From NCBI GenBank assembly GCA_027627225.1, contig CM051034.1, positions 6,440,858 through 6,504,857 of the forward strand: a DNA stretch of 64,000 nt, written 5' to 3'. This DNA comes from Congeria kusceri. Its lineage: Eukaryota > Mollusca > Bivalvia > Myida > Dreissenidae. The notes below the pieces were generated by a model. That model ran no database searches and was not told where the DNA came from. It worked only from the letters and a program-made list of their open reading frames with translations. Positions 19,930-31,606 of the stretch are shown here, piece after piece. Each line of letters opens with the position of its first letter. Within the stretch, counting starts at the first letter, position 1. A program made the translations under genes and the position numbers.

Positions 19930-20105
19930 TTAAAAATTACCATATTTCCATATCTGTTTGGTTTCCGCTGATATATCCACGATGCCACGATCTGTACAGA
20001 ATACACTATATCCCAAATAACCATATTTCCATATTTGTTTGGTGTCCACTGATATCCCAACTATGCCACGATATGTACTGTGTACACTATATCCAGAATT
20101 ATCAA
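19930..20105. repeat. ~85-bp local duplication
   Basis: CCATATTTCCATAT(C/T)TGTTTGG ... ATGCCACGAT.TGTAC ... ACACTATATCC appears twice. Block A has one copy at about 5820, so the duplication is private to block B. Confidence 0.8.
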
Positions 20106-20650
20106 TAAAATAGTCCGGTATACATCATCGTGGGAAGTGCTGTATCTCAAAATCAGTTTCTAAAATATCTAAAATCTGAACATTATCTCTATACTCTCTT
20201 AGCTCTTGTCGATTTTAAATTTAAGGAATTGTTTATCAAGATCGAATATGAATCTATTTATTTAATGTGCATTTAATATCGTTCGTTATCGTCATGTTTT
20301 TTACAGCACACAACGTTAAAAATACAAACAATTATGTATTAAAACTTGATAATTTATTTATTGAAAATAATACTTGTTATTAGGCTGCATACTTAAATTG
20401 TTTACTCAATAGGTCAATGTTTAGGTTTATCTAGCTTATCCTTAAAAAGCGTACATCTGGAAAAATTCGGTTGATCGAAAAACATTAATTCCACAAGCAT
20501 TAGACCTATAAGTAAATAAAAATGATTACATAACAAAATAAGTTTTACATTGATGTATATATGTTTTTCTATATATATCGTATATAGTGACTTTAAAGAT
20601 GAATTAACATATTTTACTATTATTTTTACTATTCGTTCGGCGGTCGACAC

Positions 20651-21870
20651 GACATTGTAAATGAAACAGTTTGAGAAAATGCTTTTTAAGGATATGCTAG
20701 ATAAACCTACATAATATTGTTAAAGATTGGGATTAAATATATACATTGGTGTAAAGTCGCGTATGTCATTTTATAAGGCGCATGCTAATAAAATATTGGA
20801 ATCCGTAAAAGTTGCTTCCTGGAAACTTAATGACATTTAGATCCTTTCTGGTAATGCCGCAAACCTAACGGATCGTCTTTCAGCAATCAACTCCCATTCA
20901 GTTAGTTGTTTACCACCGATCCATCGTATGTCATTTTAAGTTGCACTAACAAATGTATTTGGTAAAAAGATGGATTGCATAATGTTCTAAATTGCAAAGA
21001 ACATGAGAATACAATTTTTAATGCTGTGAATGCATTCAAGCAAACGTGGATACAAAAAACAGCAAGCATGTTACAATGAACCAAGTGTAGTCTAAGATTT
21101 AAGCAGATTTTGCTGCGTAGTCATGATGTTTACCATAGCCGTCATTCTCAAATTAACAAACGTCTTACAACCTTACATCTCCTCCATTCGTCGCACTTGA
21201 CTTAACCGATACTTACAAATAATCTGAGACATATTCTTTCACGAAAAAATAAGTACACAAAATAATTCTTATGTTACGTGGTCTGAAGAAACGATTGATT
21301 GAATTCACTCAACGATTGTATTTCTAATAGGTTTTACAATCCAAAATCATCGTGAAGACCTAGCAAAAGTTATACATAGATAATGAAGCATTAAGCATTT
21401 TTCGTTTGTAAGTTCACTGTATTAAGATGGGGACTTTTAAGAACGTCTTTTCCAGAGTGGTTGACATCATAAATTAACCCAATATAAAGAATATCACTAT
21501 TCCAAGACATTCCCGAGGATAAGAAAAAGTGTACACCGTGTACACGAATACACAGATAGTTCAAGGGAACAAGTTTATGATTCTAGGTGCCCAGTTCCGT
21601 GTGTTGAATGGTACCTTATGGTGATCCACAGAAAGGTGAAGTGTCATAACCAAAAACAATACAACTTGTAACTTTGACGTCACGCGTCATAAGTCACATG
21701 TAGAAGTACAGCTGAATATGTAGTTGAGAGAATCTCAGTTATCGTATATTTTCAATTAATGTCAAGGGATCTAAACAGGAACAAACAAAACAAATACAAT
21801 CGCAGGAAACATGGAAATTGCAAGAAAACCATTTGTTTAGAACGCAATGCCTAACAGTCAGTACTATAAT
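20651..21870. repeat. Block B (third part) and unassigned DNA
   Basis: The first ~560 bp matches 13850-14400. The remainder (about 21230-21870) has no clear copy and no gene, apart from a short palindrome GTGTACACCGTGTACACG near 21530. Confidence 0.5.
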
Positions 21871-22605
21871 AAAAAAGAGCATCGTCTACGGGTGCTGGAC
21901 GCTCGACTTTCTCGTATTTTATAGTATTCTGGCCTTTTTGTTAATAGAATGGGTTCTTCTCTGTGATGAAGTTTGTTGAATTTCAAGTCAATATCTCTTC
22001 CAGATATTGAGAAATTTTACCTAAAGCTAAAATTCTAAGTTGAAAAATGGGCAATAACCCCACCTTAATCGTTACATCATCTTGTCTACAGAATGGGTTT
22101 ATAACTGTGATCAAGTATTTTGAGTTTCAATACCTCTGATAGTTATTGTGAAATTTGACCTAGAGCGAAAATTCAAAGTTGAAAAAAGGGCAATAACTAC
22201 AACAAAATCATTGAAAGAGTTACCTCCTCATCTCTGCAAAATGGGGTCAGCACCACAAACAAGTATCTCCAGTTTCAATGTAATGCCTTTGATAGTTATT
22301 GAGAAATATTATATTTAACAAAAATGTCCAAATATTATGTACGTCCAAACAAGGGCAGATAACTGGAAATACAAATCACAGGGTTATTTTCCCTTTGTAA
22401 TAAATTACTCTTTTGATAGTGAACAAGTATTGAAAGTTTCAAATGGATACCTTTCATAGTTTTTTAGAAATTGACTCTGACAAAAAACTTAACCAAAAAA
22501 CTTAACTTACTCAGAAGCTGACCCGGAGGCAGACGCAGACGCTGGCGCAGACGACAGAGCGACGACAATAACTCGACTTTTTATCTTCGAAAAGTCGAAC
22601 AAACT
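21871..22605 (+). repeat. CTCGACTWTTCG family element, copy 1 (~730 bp)
   Basis: It opens with a small hairpin (AGCATC...GGTGCT), then GCTCGACTTTCTCG, and ends TCTTCGAAAAGTCGAAC, so the termini are inverted complements. The interior has about three ~120-170-bp units with GATAGTTATTGAGAAAT and GGGCAATAAC, followed by GCAGACGCAGACGCTGGCGC. This is the most diverged copy in the window. It is noncoding. Confidence 0.7.
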
Positions 22606-24518
22606 AGAAAATTGCCACCCCACGGAACCAGGTTTTCAATCTTATCTAATCTGAATCTCGACCTGACTGAGTATGGATTCATATGAATGAAAGAGTTGTA
22701 TGTATAGAAACTAATGTACACAGCGAGATTAAAGCCAAACAATATGAATGAAAAAAATACAGCAACAGTTGAAATGACAATCTATGTCAATCAATCCGAG
22801 CCTTTGGCTTGATATGAACAACCTTCACATCAACTAGTATTAAAATATGTTAAGCCAAACTAAAGTTAATTACCAAAAAATCATTTTTTTCTATTTTAGG
22901 AACATTGACCTAGACCACACCCACCCCATATGCAATCCCAAGTGAGTTCTCGAAATAAGGAATCTATGTATGAAGGTTAATTATAATATCTCAATTCGTT
23001 CTCCAATTACATTTACAAAAGAGACAGGCTTTTAATACGGGGCATGGGTGCATGACAATAAACATACCCTCGACTAGGTCACTTGATAATGAATCTGGAA
23101 TAGATATTTGACAGTTATTGAATTTAAAGGCGTCTAAAGAAACATGCGTTTCGTCAAATGTTTGGCATTACTGAAGTATTGTCACGTGCACAAGTCTGCC
23201 TTTCAACGTGTGAATGCCTTTTTACAGCTATGTGGTCACAACTAAGAGAGGAATATTTTATTAAAGGTTAATTGATCGCGGGTGGCACATATCAGTAAAT
23301 GTAGCATTAATGCTGGTCTTACGAAAAGAAATTAACATTAGGAGACACATTCGTAGTTTGTTGAAAACGCAAATGTATATTTCGTGATAAAATCATCCAA
23401 TCAATGTATATTATGTATACGTTGTTACACATATTGCAGTCTTATTCTTCACATTTTCTGTGAAGTTTGTGATCGCATCCACTTTTTTGATATGCATTGA
23501 AATCAAATTATTCTATGATCCTCACGCATACCCCGCTTTTGGCCAATCACATTCTTCGAACTTATAAATGTGACAAATGAGATCCTATTATACACAGGTG
23601 TGTGAAAATTATAATTTGTAAAAAATATGATCCTACACTGCCTCCAACGATAGTTTACGGTGCAGATCTATTACCAATCACACGTGCCATTAGAGAGGAG
23701 TCAACACTTAGGCACGTTGTGTCTGGCTGCGCCTACGTCTCCTGGGCTCCGTTTCAACACACTTTAGGAATATTTTTTATTTGGGGATTTCAGTGATTTA
23801 TTAGGCATTTGTCAGCGTTAAGCTAGATGGATTGTGTTTAATTTCGGTACTTCCATTTGGCCCTGTTGCGTCGATTGAGTTTTGTTAACTTTTAAATAAT
23901 TAGAACGTTCATGGCTCAATCTATTATTTTTGTTCATTTAATAATAACGTACATTAATTAAGAGCATTTGTTGGGTATATAAGTATTGTGTGTGTTGTTA
24001 CTTTTCAAATCTAAAATTATAGAGAAAAAGTCATATTCCAAAAACTTAAATGGGTTCACTTTTACTAATTTTCAATTGAGACACATGAGACGTTGCCGTC
24101 TCTTGATTCAGCATTGATTATTGTAAGGCTTTATTATAAAGGCGATCTACTAAATTCTTCTTCACAAACGATGCGATTTATAATACTGTCACTTGGTTAT
24201 GGTACTAGTTTACTAGAAATGGTGTCGCTAATGAACATTTAAACACTTAGTTCACAAGAAAAATGTTACTGCACAATTTATACTAAATCGCCTCTAAGAA
24301 AAAACAGTCAAACTTAAAAGTTTACTATATGAATACAAACAAATACGAAACTTACGTTTATAACATGCAAGATGTAAGATTTGTGTTAAATATATGTTGT
24401 ACATAAACACAGTTTAAGCAAACATATTATTATGTTATGATTTTTGACACAATTTTCAATATACGCCCTGCTTTAATTACATTTATACTTATATAATATT
24501 ATATAGGTCTTTTAAATT
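22606..24518. repeat. Block B (last part) with a fragment of a GTGACCT-type repeat
   Basis: The segment 22886-23000 holds one unit (CCCATATGCAATCCCAAG..GAG) of the repeat found three times at 45000-45380. The segment 23690-24240 matches the block A stretch at 15420-16310. Otherwise it is AT-rich with no recognised gene. Confidence 0.5.
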
Positions 24519-25326
24519 ACAAGAGATGTCAGAGGACAGCGCGCTCGACTATTTGAAGTATTTCAGTTGGTACATATTTTGGATAGTAAAAAATACATAC
24601 ATTTGCTAAAATACATAGCTTTTAAGTGAAGCCTTGAATAGTTTATAAATGTTTGGAACAAAAACTTTAACAACAAAGTCTATGTAAAAAGTGGGCTAAC
24701 TCTGTCAAAGTACAAAATAGAGTTATGGGGAATGATCACCCTGAAACTGGAGTTGATGACAAAGGTTAGTTCCAAGTTCAAATGAATACAAAAATGCAAC
24801 TTATGTAGTTTTGAAGTTAAAAAACTTTTGAATATAAACTTTAACCAGAAAATCCATGTGAAAAAGGGGCATAACTCTGTCAAAATATAAAACAGAGGTA
24901 TAGGGAGTGTTGCCCTTGACACTGGAGTTGATGATCAAGTTTAGTTCCAAGTTCAAGTGAATAACTTATGTAGTTTTGAAGTTACCAAACTTTTGAATAG
25001 CAACTTTAAACAGAAAATCGAAGTGAAAAAGGGGGCATAACTCTGTCAAAATACAAAACAGAATTTTGGGGAATGTTGCCCCTGACACTGGAGTTGATGA
25101 CAAACGTATATTCCAAGTTTCAAGTAAATAACTTATGTAGTTTTAAAGTTAAACAACTTTTGAATATAAACTTTAACCAGAAAATCTAAGTGAAAAGGGG
25201 GCATAACTCTGTCAAATTACAAAACAGAGTTATAGAGAATGTGAACCAAATTCAGACGCAAACGCGGACGCCGACGCCGGTGGTAGTAGGAAAGCTCACC
25301 TATTCTTCCAATAGTCGAGCTAAAAA
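24519..25326 (+). repeat. CTCGACTATTCG family element, copy 2 (~800 bp, about 4 inner units)
   Basis: The head is AAGAGATGTCAGAGGACAGC followed by GCGCTCGACTATT; the tail is CCAATAGTCGAGCTAAAAAC. Between them are about four ~165-bp tandem units with AACTCTGTCAAA.TA and CTGGAGTTGATGA, then a GC-rich GGACGCCGACGCCGG stretch. It is noncoding. ORFs on the minus strand (24680-24922) merely read through the units. Confidence 0.85.
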
Positions 25327-25339
25327 CTAATATATTGCA

Positions 25340-26600
25340 TGTATGACATACGCTATGTCAGTTTTTGTTTTAAATAAAACTATCAGTTCAGTTTCAGTAA
25401 AGCTATGTGGCGTTACTAATGGACATTTATATAAGTGACAAACAGCAATATCATGTCTTTCGAACTAGCAGGTTTGCATAACATGCGATTCACACATATA
25501 ATATATTTCACCCTGAAAAGTACACTGTTCGGATTTGGGAGAAACTTTTAACGCAAACAACTTAGCTATGTTATATCTGATGAGCCTTTATCACGAAACC
25601 AAACTCAGTTGTAATTTATTAGTATTTAGTGAAACGGATCGCATTTTAATTTTCTTGCTTTGCGTCAATTTTGTATTAATTACACATGAACGCCATACTC
25701 GTTTCATTTCATTTTTATATTTAAGCAATAAGATAATTGGTTTCTAACATCGTGTTGCTATAACATATAACAACGAAACGGAAAGTTGACGCAGCCACAT
25801 AACGACAAGCAGCCACATAACGACAAGCAGCCACATAACGACGAACGTCATTTAACCCCAATCTAATAACCGGTATTTCTCTTCGAAAAATTTGGTTAAA
25901 AGGAACATGTTGATTACAGTGTAGATTTTGTTTCATTATCGCATGAATTTTGAACAGTATAGAACATCAAAGGCAAAAATACATTGTGGATACAAGACAC
26001 ATAGATCTATTCAAACCTTATACACATAAAACATTCAACATTCGACCAACTTGGACTGCAGCCTGTACAAAATCAATTACCAGTGCTACTTTATCCGGGA
26101 AATATCTATACAGAGTACGCTTTTAGCCGTTACCATGGCTGATCTTTCATAGAACAGTAAATTAGTTATGTTTGAGCAGGTGTTCGTTTCAAAGCTTTGC
26201 CAAAACATGTCATTGCATTACAATTCCTCAGATACACACAATGTACTTACTGGGTTAACACGTACACACTAAATTTAGCTTCAAGTTGGAACCTACTGAT
26301 CTTTCAAAACCGGAGTACAAACTAAACCGAGAAACGCTCTATGCTCTAAGTGCAACAATATGTGCTAAGTAGTGTGTTGTTTTGACGAGTACATAAATAG
26401 CATGGTCATAATAATTTCCACCGTACTATGTTTGCATTATTGCCGCATGATATTGATTGTACGCATTTATAATGTAAATGTTCGCAACAATCCAGTGGTA
26501 TCGACAGTAAAGAAGCTATTATATTTTATTATAGTATATAATTTATAAATTCTTCATTCCTTTATTCTACTATAAACAACAAACTGTATGCACAACACTG
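25340..26600. repeat. Block E, a partial third copy of the A/B unit
   Basis: GCATAACATGCGA, GGGAGAAACTTTTAACGCAA, AACATTCAACATTCGACCAA and ATTACCAGT recur in the same order as in blocks A and B. The match fades after about 26100. No gene is seen. Confidence 0.6.
25793..25846. repeat. 18-bp x 3 tandem repeat
   Basis: AGCCACATAACGACAAGC is repeated three times in tandem, with the last copy changed at its end. Confidence 0.9.
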
Positions 26601-27621
26601 TACACAATGCTCTAGTGTGAGGTCACCGCCCTGGAATGTTCAACGTAATTGACTGGCACATGTTAATAACTTGAACAATTTTATCACATAGCAATGCAAT
26701 GCATTTCAACTAGAAGAGTAGTTCGATGTAATTACAATTACAAAAACAAAACTCTGTCTCTAACGAAGTCAATAGAAAAGCAACCGTCTCTTACAAACAA
26801 CAGCAGTCTGAACACTGTACTGCATTGAATTGTTTTATTATAACGCAATTCAAAATCCACACTGTTTTACACAAATCTGTTCAAAGTTATTTTAAACACA
26901 CATGTATATCATACCAACGAAACCAACGACGATGTTCTGATAACCCTCCATGTGCCTTATGCCGTATAATTCCATAATATTTTCGCGGCGCCTATTATGA
27001 CTACATAATGGTCTTATGACTGTCTGATTCTGTATCTTAGCATCGAAATGTCACCAATGGCCCTCAGCTAGTTGAAGGAGACCATAGTGATTTATGAACA
27101 TCTGACCATTTCAGTGTCTCAGTATTGCTGTTGCCCACTCAAATCCTCTCTAATTAACTTTCCATCGGCATTACAACAATAACAAAATTACTCACTTGTC
27201 CATGTACATGCTCATAGCAAAAAATCTACTTATTGGCACGTAAAAAAAAAGTCATTTGTGCAAATAAGACTATAGTTTTTATTCTGAGCATTCCTAATAT
27301 ATTGTTGAATAATATTATAATTAATAACCAACTGCTACCTCTTTTTCATACACCAATGTTGTATTTGTCCAGGCCCAACTTGAAACGACATTTATCGTCC
27401 GACAGTACAATTACCCGTGTCGAACGAGACGGGCATATAATTTCCACACAGCTGTAAATAACGTCCATAAATTATCGGAAATTCTTTGCGTTACATGTGC
27501 AACGTTTAACGTCAATGAACTCAGTGGTCTAGTAGCTCTCTAAAGTCAAAGTAGTAAGAGATGTGAACGAAGTGGCCTTACATATGAATGTTGACGTTAG
27601 GTCAACACACAACTGTGCGAA
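26601..27621. other. No gene or clear repeat seen
   Basis: This is AT-rich DNA. Short ORFs such as 27233-27457 show no recognisable domain. No RNA gene was found. Confidence 0.45.
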
Positions 27622-27966
27622 AACAAAGAGCTGTCAGAGGACAGCGCGCTCGATTATTCGTAGTATTGTGCGTTGGTGCATATTTTGGAAAATGGAAAGG
27701 GCATAAATTTGTTGAAATACAAAGCTGAGCTACGGCAATAAATTCATCAATTTATTCGAAGTTTCAATTGAATACCTTATGCATTTTAAAAGTTATTAAA
27801 CTTTGGAACAAAACCTTTAACCCCAAAATATATGTAAAAAGTGGGAATACCTCTGTCAAAATACAAAACAGAGTTACAAGACTTTTGAATATAAAGTTCA
27901 GACGCAGACGCCGACGCCGGGGCAAGTAGAAAACCTGACCTATTATTCGAATAGTCGATCTTAAAA
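27622..27966 (+). repeat. CTCGACTATTCG family element, copy 3 (~345 bp)
   Basis: The head hairpin is GCTGTCAGAGGACAGC, then GCGCTCGATTATTCG; the tail is TATTCGAATAGTCGATC. There are about 1.5 inner units and a GACGCCGACGCCGG stretch before the tail. It is noncoding. Confidence 0.85.
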
Positions 27967-28851
27967 ACAAACATCATTCACATAAATGTACGTAACACCG
28001 AAGAAATTTTAATCCACATGATTGTATATACATGTATTGACTTGTTACTCTATAGAGTGAAGACACTAATAGAAGGAAGCGATGATAAGTAAATGACCGA
28101 TATTGATCATGTAATTTACAAATGTAAATCGAAATATTACATCAATTACAATGTACACGTCAAACAATGTTCTTGGGAACCATGATGGTATCATGCCCAG
28201 CTAAATATAGGATCATGGAAATCTAGATAGATTACAGGCGTTCATTAAGAATAAATCCAATATAATCCCATGGCAGTCGAACGTCATCCAATCTTATTTC
28301 CTTCAACAAAAGTCCTTTTTCACGGCGATAAAAGCATTGATATATTTCTTGTGTGACAAGCAAACAAAGCTGCAGGCCACATTTTATGTGTTTGTATTAG
28401 CAATCACTTCCGTAATAGAGCATCCCTTCTGAACATTTTCTTTTTGTCCTAAACGATGCAACTGATAATGCTGCATCAGAAACAGACAGTGAATTACAGC
28501 ATGATATTTCACGAGGAGTGTCATCGTTAATATTCATGATGCATCACCATCAAAATAAACAGAACATTGAAAAAGAAGATTTCTGATAAATTTTTGATAA
28601 CGTATACCAATAACAAACACGTTGATTGAACTGTAAACATTAAATAACACAACGTTGATCATATCAAAATTATTTCTGCCTTAACTAGTCAGTAAATTGA
28701 TTTAATCCAGCAAGCAACAAAACACTCAAATTGATTAATAAATGTTTGTTTTCTACCGGTGCGATGAATTTCAGATTGGTAGCATTGAAAATACGTGTTC
28801 TGTATACCTGTAAGTTGCAGTTTATTTGGTGGTGTATGTGTACTGTTTTGA
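27967..28851. other. No gene seen; partial similarity to 63715-63860
   Basis: AATGTACACGTCAAACAATGT, CATGATGGTATCATG and TAGATTACAGGCGTTCATT recur, changed, after the family copy at 63.4 kb. The two family copies therefore share the same right flank, so element and flank were probably duplicated together. No coding signal is seen. Confidence 0.45.
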
Positions 28852-29335
28852 CTATGTGCTGTTGCTTTTTGTGTGACGTTATGTTTTTTGTGATGTTCTT
28901 TAAGACTGTCTTCTGTGCTGTTGTTTTGGTGACGTTATGTTTTATGTAATTTGTTTTACAGTCTTTTTTGTGCTGTTGTTTTTGTGTGACGTCATGTTTT
29001 ATGTGCTGTTGTTTACAGTCTTTCTTCTGTACTGTTGTTTGTGCGACGTTTTGGTTTATGTGGTGCTGTTGTTTATAGTCTTTCTTCTGTGCTGTTTTTT
29101 TGAGCGACGTTATGTTTTATGTGCTGTTGTTTACAGTCTTTCTTCTTTGCTGTTGTTTTTGTGTGACGCTATGTTTTATGTGCTGTTGTTTACAGTCTTT
29201 CTTCTGTGCTGTTTTTTGTGCGACGTTTATGTTTTATGTGCTGTTGTTTACAGTCTTTCTCCTTTGCTGTTGTTTTTGTGTAACGTTATGTTTTATGTGC
29301 TGTTCTTTACAGTATTTATCCTGTGCTGTTTAGTG
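28852..29335 (+). repeat. ~60-bp minisatellite, about 8 copies
   Basis: Units contain TGTGCTGTTGTTTACAGTCTTTCTTC and TGTGTGACGTTATGTTTTATG-type segments with small indels. Translations are stop-poor, Phe/Leu/Cys/Val-rich low-complexity strings (28937-29341), an effect of the G/T-rich strand rather than evidence of a gene. Confidence 0.85.
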
Positions 29336-29904
29336 TGCTGATTTTGGCTTCTTCTTCCTCAAGTAGTTATTTTGCGCTATGTGAAATAACGTATCCTGTA
29401 CATACAATTTATTGTTGCTGATTTGTGGTTGTTTTGTTGAATATTTGTGCTGTATTGTGTTGTACGTTGTGTTGTTTGTTGTTTGTGTATATTTTATTTT
29501 CTGCTTTGTTTTCTTGACAAGTAGGTATTATGTTTTAATACAATTTAAGTCTAAACGTTTTACTAGTCTCTATGCATGCATTACATTACATTTGAGGTTA
29601 GTGGTAGTAAATGTCACGATGATGATAATTATGTTTTACACCGCTACTACAATGTTGAAAAGCAATAAAGCGTCATTTTACTATTTTAATCATAAGGTCA
29701 TTTAAATGAAGGCAACCATATAATGACATATTTTTCTACAAACCAGCTGGGCACAGACTGGTATGCAGGATCTCAACAACAAGTGTGGTAAACGTTTTCA
29801 AACCTATTTGAAGCACACCATGCAGTTGATGGAAATGGTAATGTACATTTATATAGCATGTACATTTTGCAAAATACGAGTTAGCACTAATCCTTAAGTA
29901 ACGT
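29336..29904. other. No gene seen
   Basis: T-rich DNA follows the minisatellite. The 97-codon ORF 29412-29705 has low-complexity composition and no recognisable domain. Confidence 0.4.
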
Positions 29905-29955
29905 CCAAGGCGTATACTAGTATACACTATACGTATAACTAGTATACACTATACG
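29905..29955. repeat. Duplicated palindromic 26-bp motif
   Basis: ACTAGTATACACTATACGT occurs twice in tandem, and each copy contains inner palindromes (ACTAGT, GTATAC). Confidence 0.85.
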
Positions 29956-30819
29956 TTCAAACTTTCATTAATTTCCATCCAGTCATCTTAGCTACAAATC
30001 ATCAACTTTCACTGATCAAATGACAGTAACTTTGGCATGAAATGAGGTCATCATATGACTACAAAAGTTCATCATCGCATTATCATTGTGTTATATATTT
30101 GCGTTCCAACACAATCCAAACAGTGATACGTAAATAAGTATTGTTACCGATGTTTAACTGTGAGCGGTGATTGTCTGTTGTTTTCTACACACAAAAGAAT
30201 CATTAACACTTTACAATTTATTTAAACTCTACGAACACGTACACCTTCATCAAAAAAGTGGTTATTAAATATCATAATCGACTTGAACTTTGCATCCTCT
30301 AAAATTAGACCTACATAGTAGTTTGTTTCACATAAATCCTAAATGCAAAAATTCCAGAAATGAATCCCTGAATGACCCTAGATCCCACTACTTATACCGA
30401 AATTAGAAATAAATCAAATGAACAACGGTTCAACCAACCCAACTTGCTCAACATGTTTAGACAGGTTGTTGTACTGTTGTTGTGGCGCGGTGCAGCAACA
30501 TATTCCGCATGGCTCAACAACAACTAAAAGCCGTATATCAGAACCTGAACCATTTAACCTGCTGCACAAAGGTCAACGAATGTCACAATCTAATTTTATA
30601 AAGAAATACAGATTAAAATTGCATGATAAAACCACGGATGGAACATATACAATTTCAAATCAAATAAAAACATGGTTTTGATATATACTTCGACTTATTG
30701 AATCCACATGCTTTTTATCAAAACTGAACTAAATGAAACTAGCTTTCAGGCCACCAATCTGTTTAAGACTGGTCTATGAATATTATAACCTACAGACTCT
30801 ACCAACGCCATAATACTTA
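29956..30819. other. No gene seen
   Basis: An 87-codon ORF at 30418-30681 (beginning MNNGSTNPTCSTC) has no domain I recognise and no paralogue in the window. It is left unannotated. Confidence 0.4.
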
Positions 30820-30905
30820 CATATATAAGAGGACGCACAACGGACACAGACCGAGCACACTAGCTCACCATTGGCACTTTGTGTTCAGGTGAGTTAAATT
30901 CACAG
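30820..30905 (+). repeat. End fragment of a dispersed AGCTCACC...GGTGAGTT repeat
   Basis: CTAGCTCACC and CAGGTGAGTTAAA form a short inverted pair around GCACTTTGTG, after a GGACGCACAACGGACAC stretch. The form resembles the terminal hairpin of a common bivalve repeat, but only the end is present. Confidence 0.45.
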
Positions 30906-31135
30906 GACAATATCTCTTTAACTATTAAAGCAATCGTTACAAAAGCGTCTGTGTCGTACGTCACCATCGTGTTTCATGATTTATCAATCACATGTATGTT
31001 TTGTTATGGAACTGAACTTTAAAAAGCAACAAGTATCGCCAAACTCCTTTCACAAACGATGTTGCTGTGGGCTTCAAATAAAAAGTGTAACAACTTTTAT
31101 TTTTCTCGTAAAATCAGGACGGTGATTCTTATGGT

Positions 31136-31606
31136 AACAAGAGCTGTCTGAGGACAGCGCGCTCGACTATTCAACCACTTTGTCAGAGTTACTGGCCTTC
31201 ATCACTACAAAAAGGGGCATAATTCTGCTAAAATGCTGGTCACAGTAATGTTGCTTGGCCAGTGACCTTATATAATGACATTGAAGACATGTGTTGAAGT
31301 TTAAATTGAATATCTGTAGCCGATATAGAGATATTAAGTTGTTGCACGCAAACTTTAACCAGAAATTTTTAAGTACAAAAAGGGCATAATTCTACTAAGT
31401 TGCAGGTCAGAGTTATGGGCCTTGGTCAGTGACCTCACATAATGACCCCGATCAGATGTGTGAAGTTTAAATTGAATATCTGTAGTAGTTACAGAGATAT
31501 TGACTTGTTGCACGGAAACCTTAACCAGAGCATTACGCCATAGCCAACGCCGACGAATGGATAAGTAGTATAGCTCGAACTATTCGGTGAAAAGTCGAGC
31601 TAAAAA
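31136..31606 (+). repeat. CTCGACTATTCG family element, copy 4 (~470 bp, 2 inner units)
   Basis: The head hairpin is GCTGTCTGAGGACAGC, then GCGCTCGACTATTCAACC; the tail is GAACTATTCGGTGAAAAGTCGAGC. Two inner ~165-bp units share GGGCATAATTCT.CTAA, GTCAGTGACCT and TTGAATATCTGTAG. It is closest to the copy at 63407-63703, which has one unit. Confidence 0.9.

Larger units (their letters stand above)
18985..20650. repeat. Block B (second part), paralogous to 3206-6600
   Basis: It is collinear with block A but without the 55-bp array. It holds two small local expansions, listed separately at 19177 and 19930. No conserved reading frame is seen. Confidence 0.65.

Noticed and set aside
28937..29341. 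Cys/Phe/Leu-rich 134-codon ORF suggesting a membrane protein
   Set aside because: It is a translation of the 60-bp G/T-rich minisatellite; other frames give similar low-complexity ORFs.
30418..30681. Possible small Cys-rich gene
   Set aside because: Only a few cysteines at the N-terminus, no signal peptide and no recognisable family.
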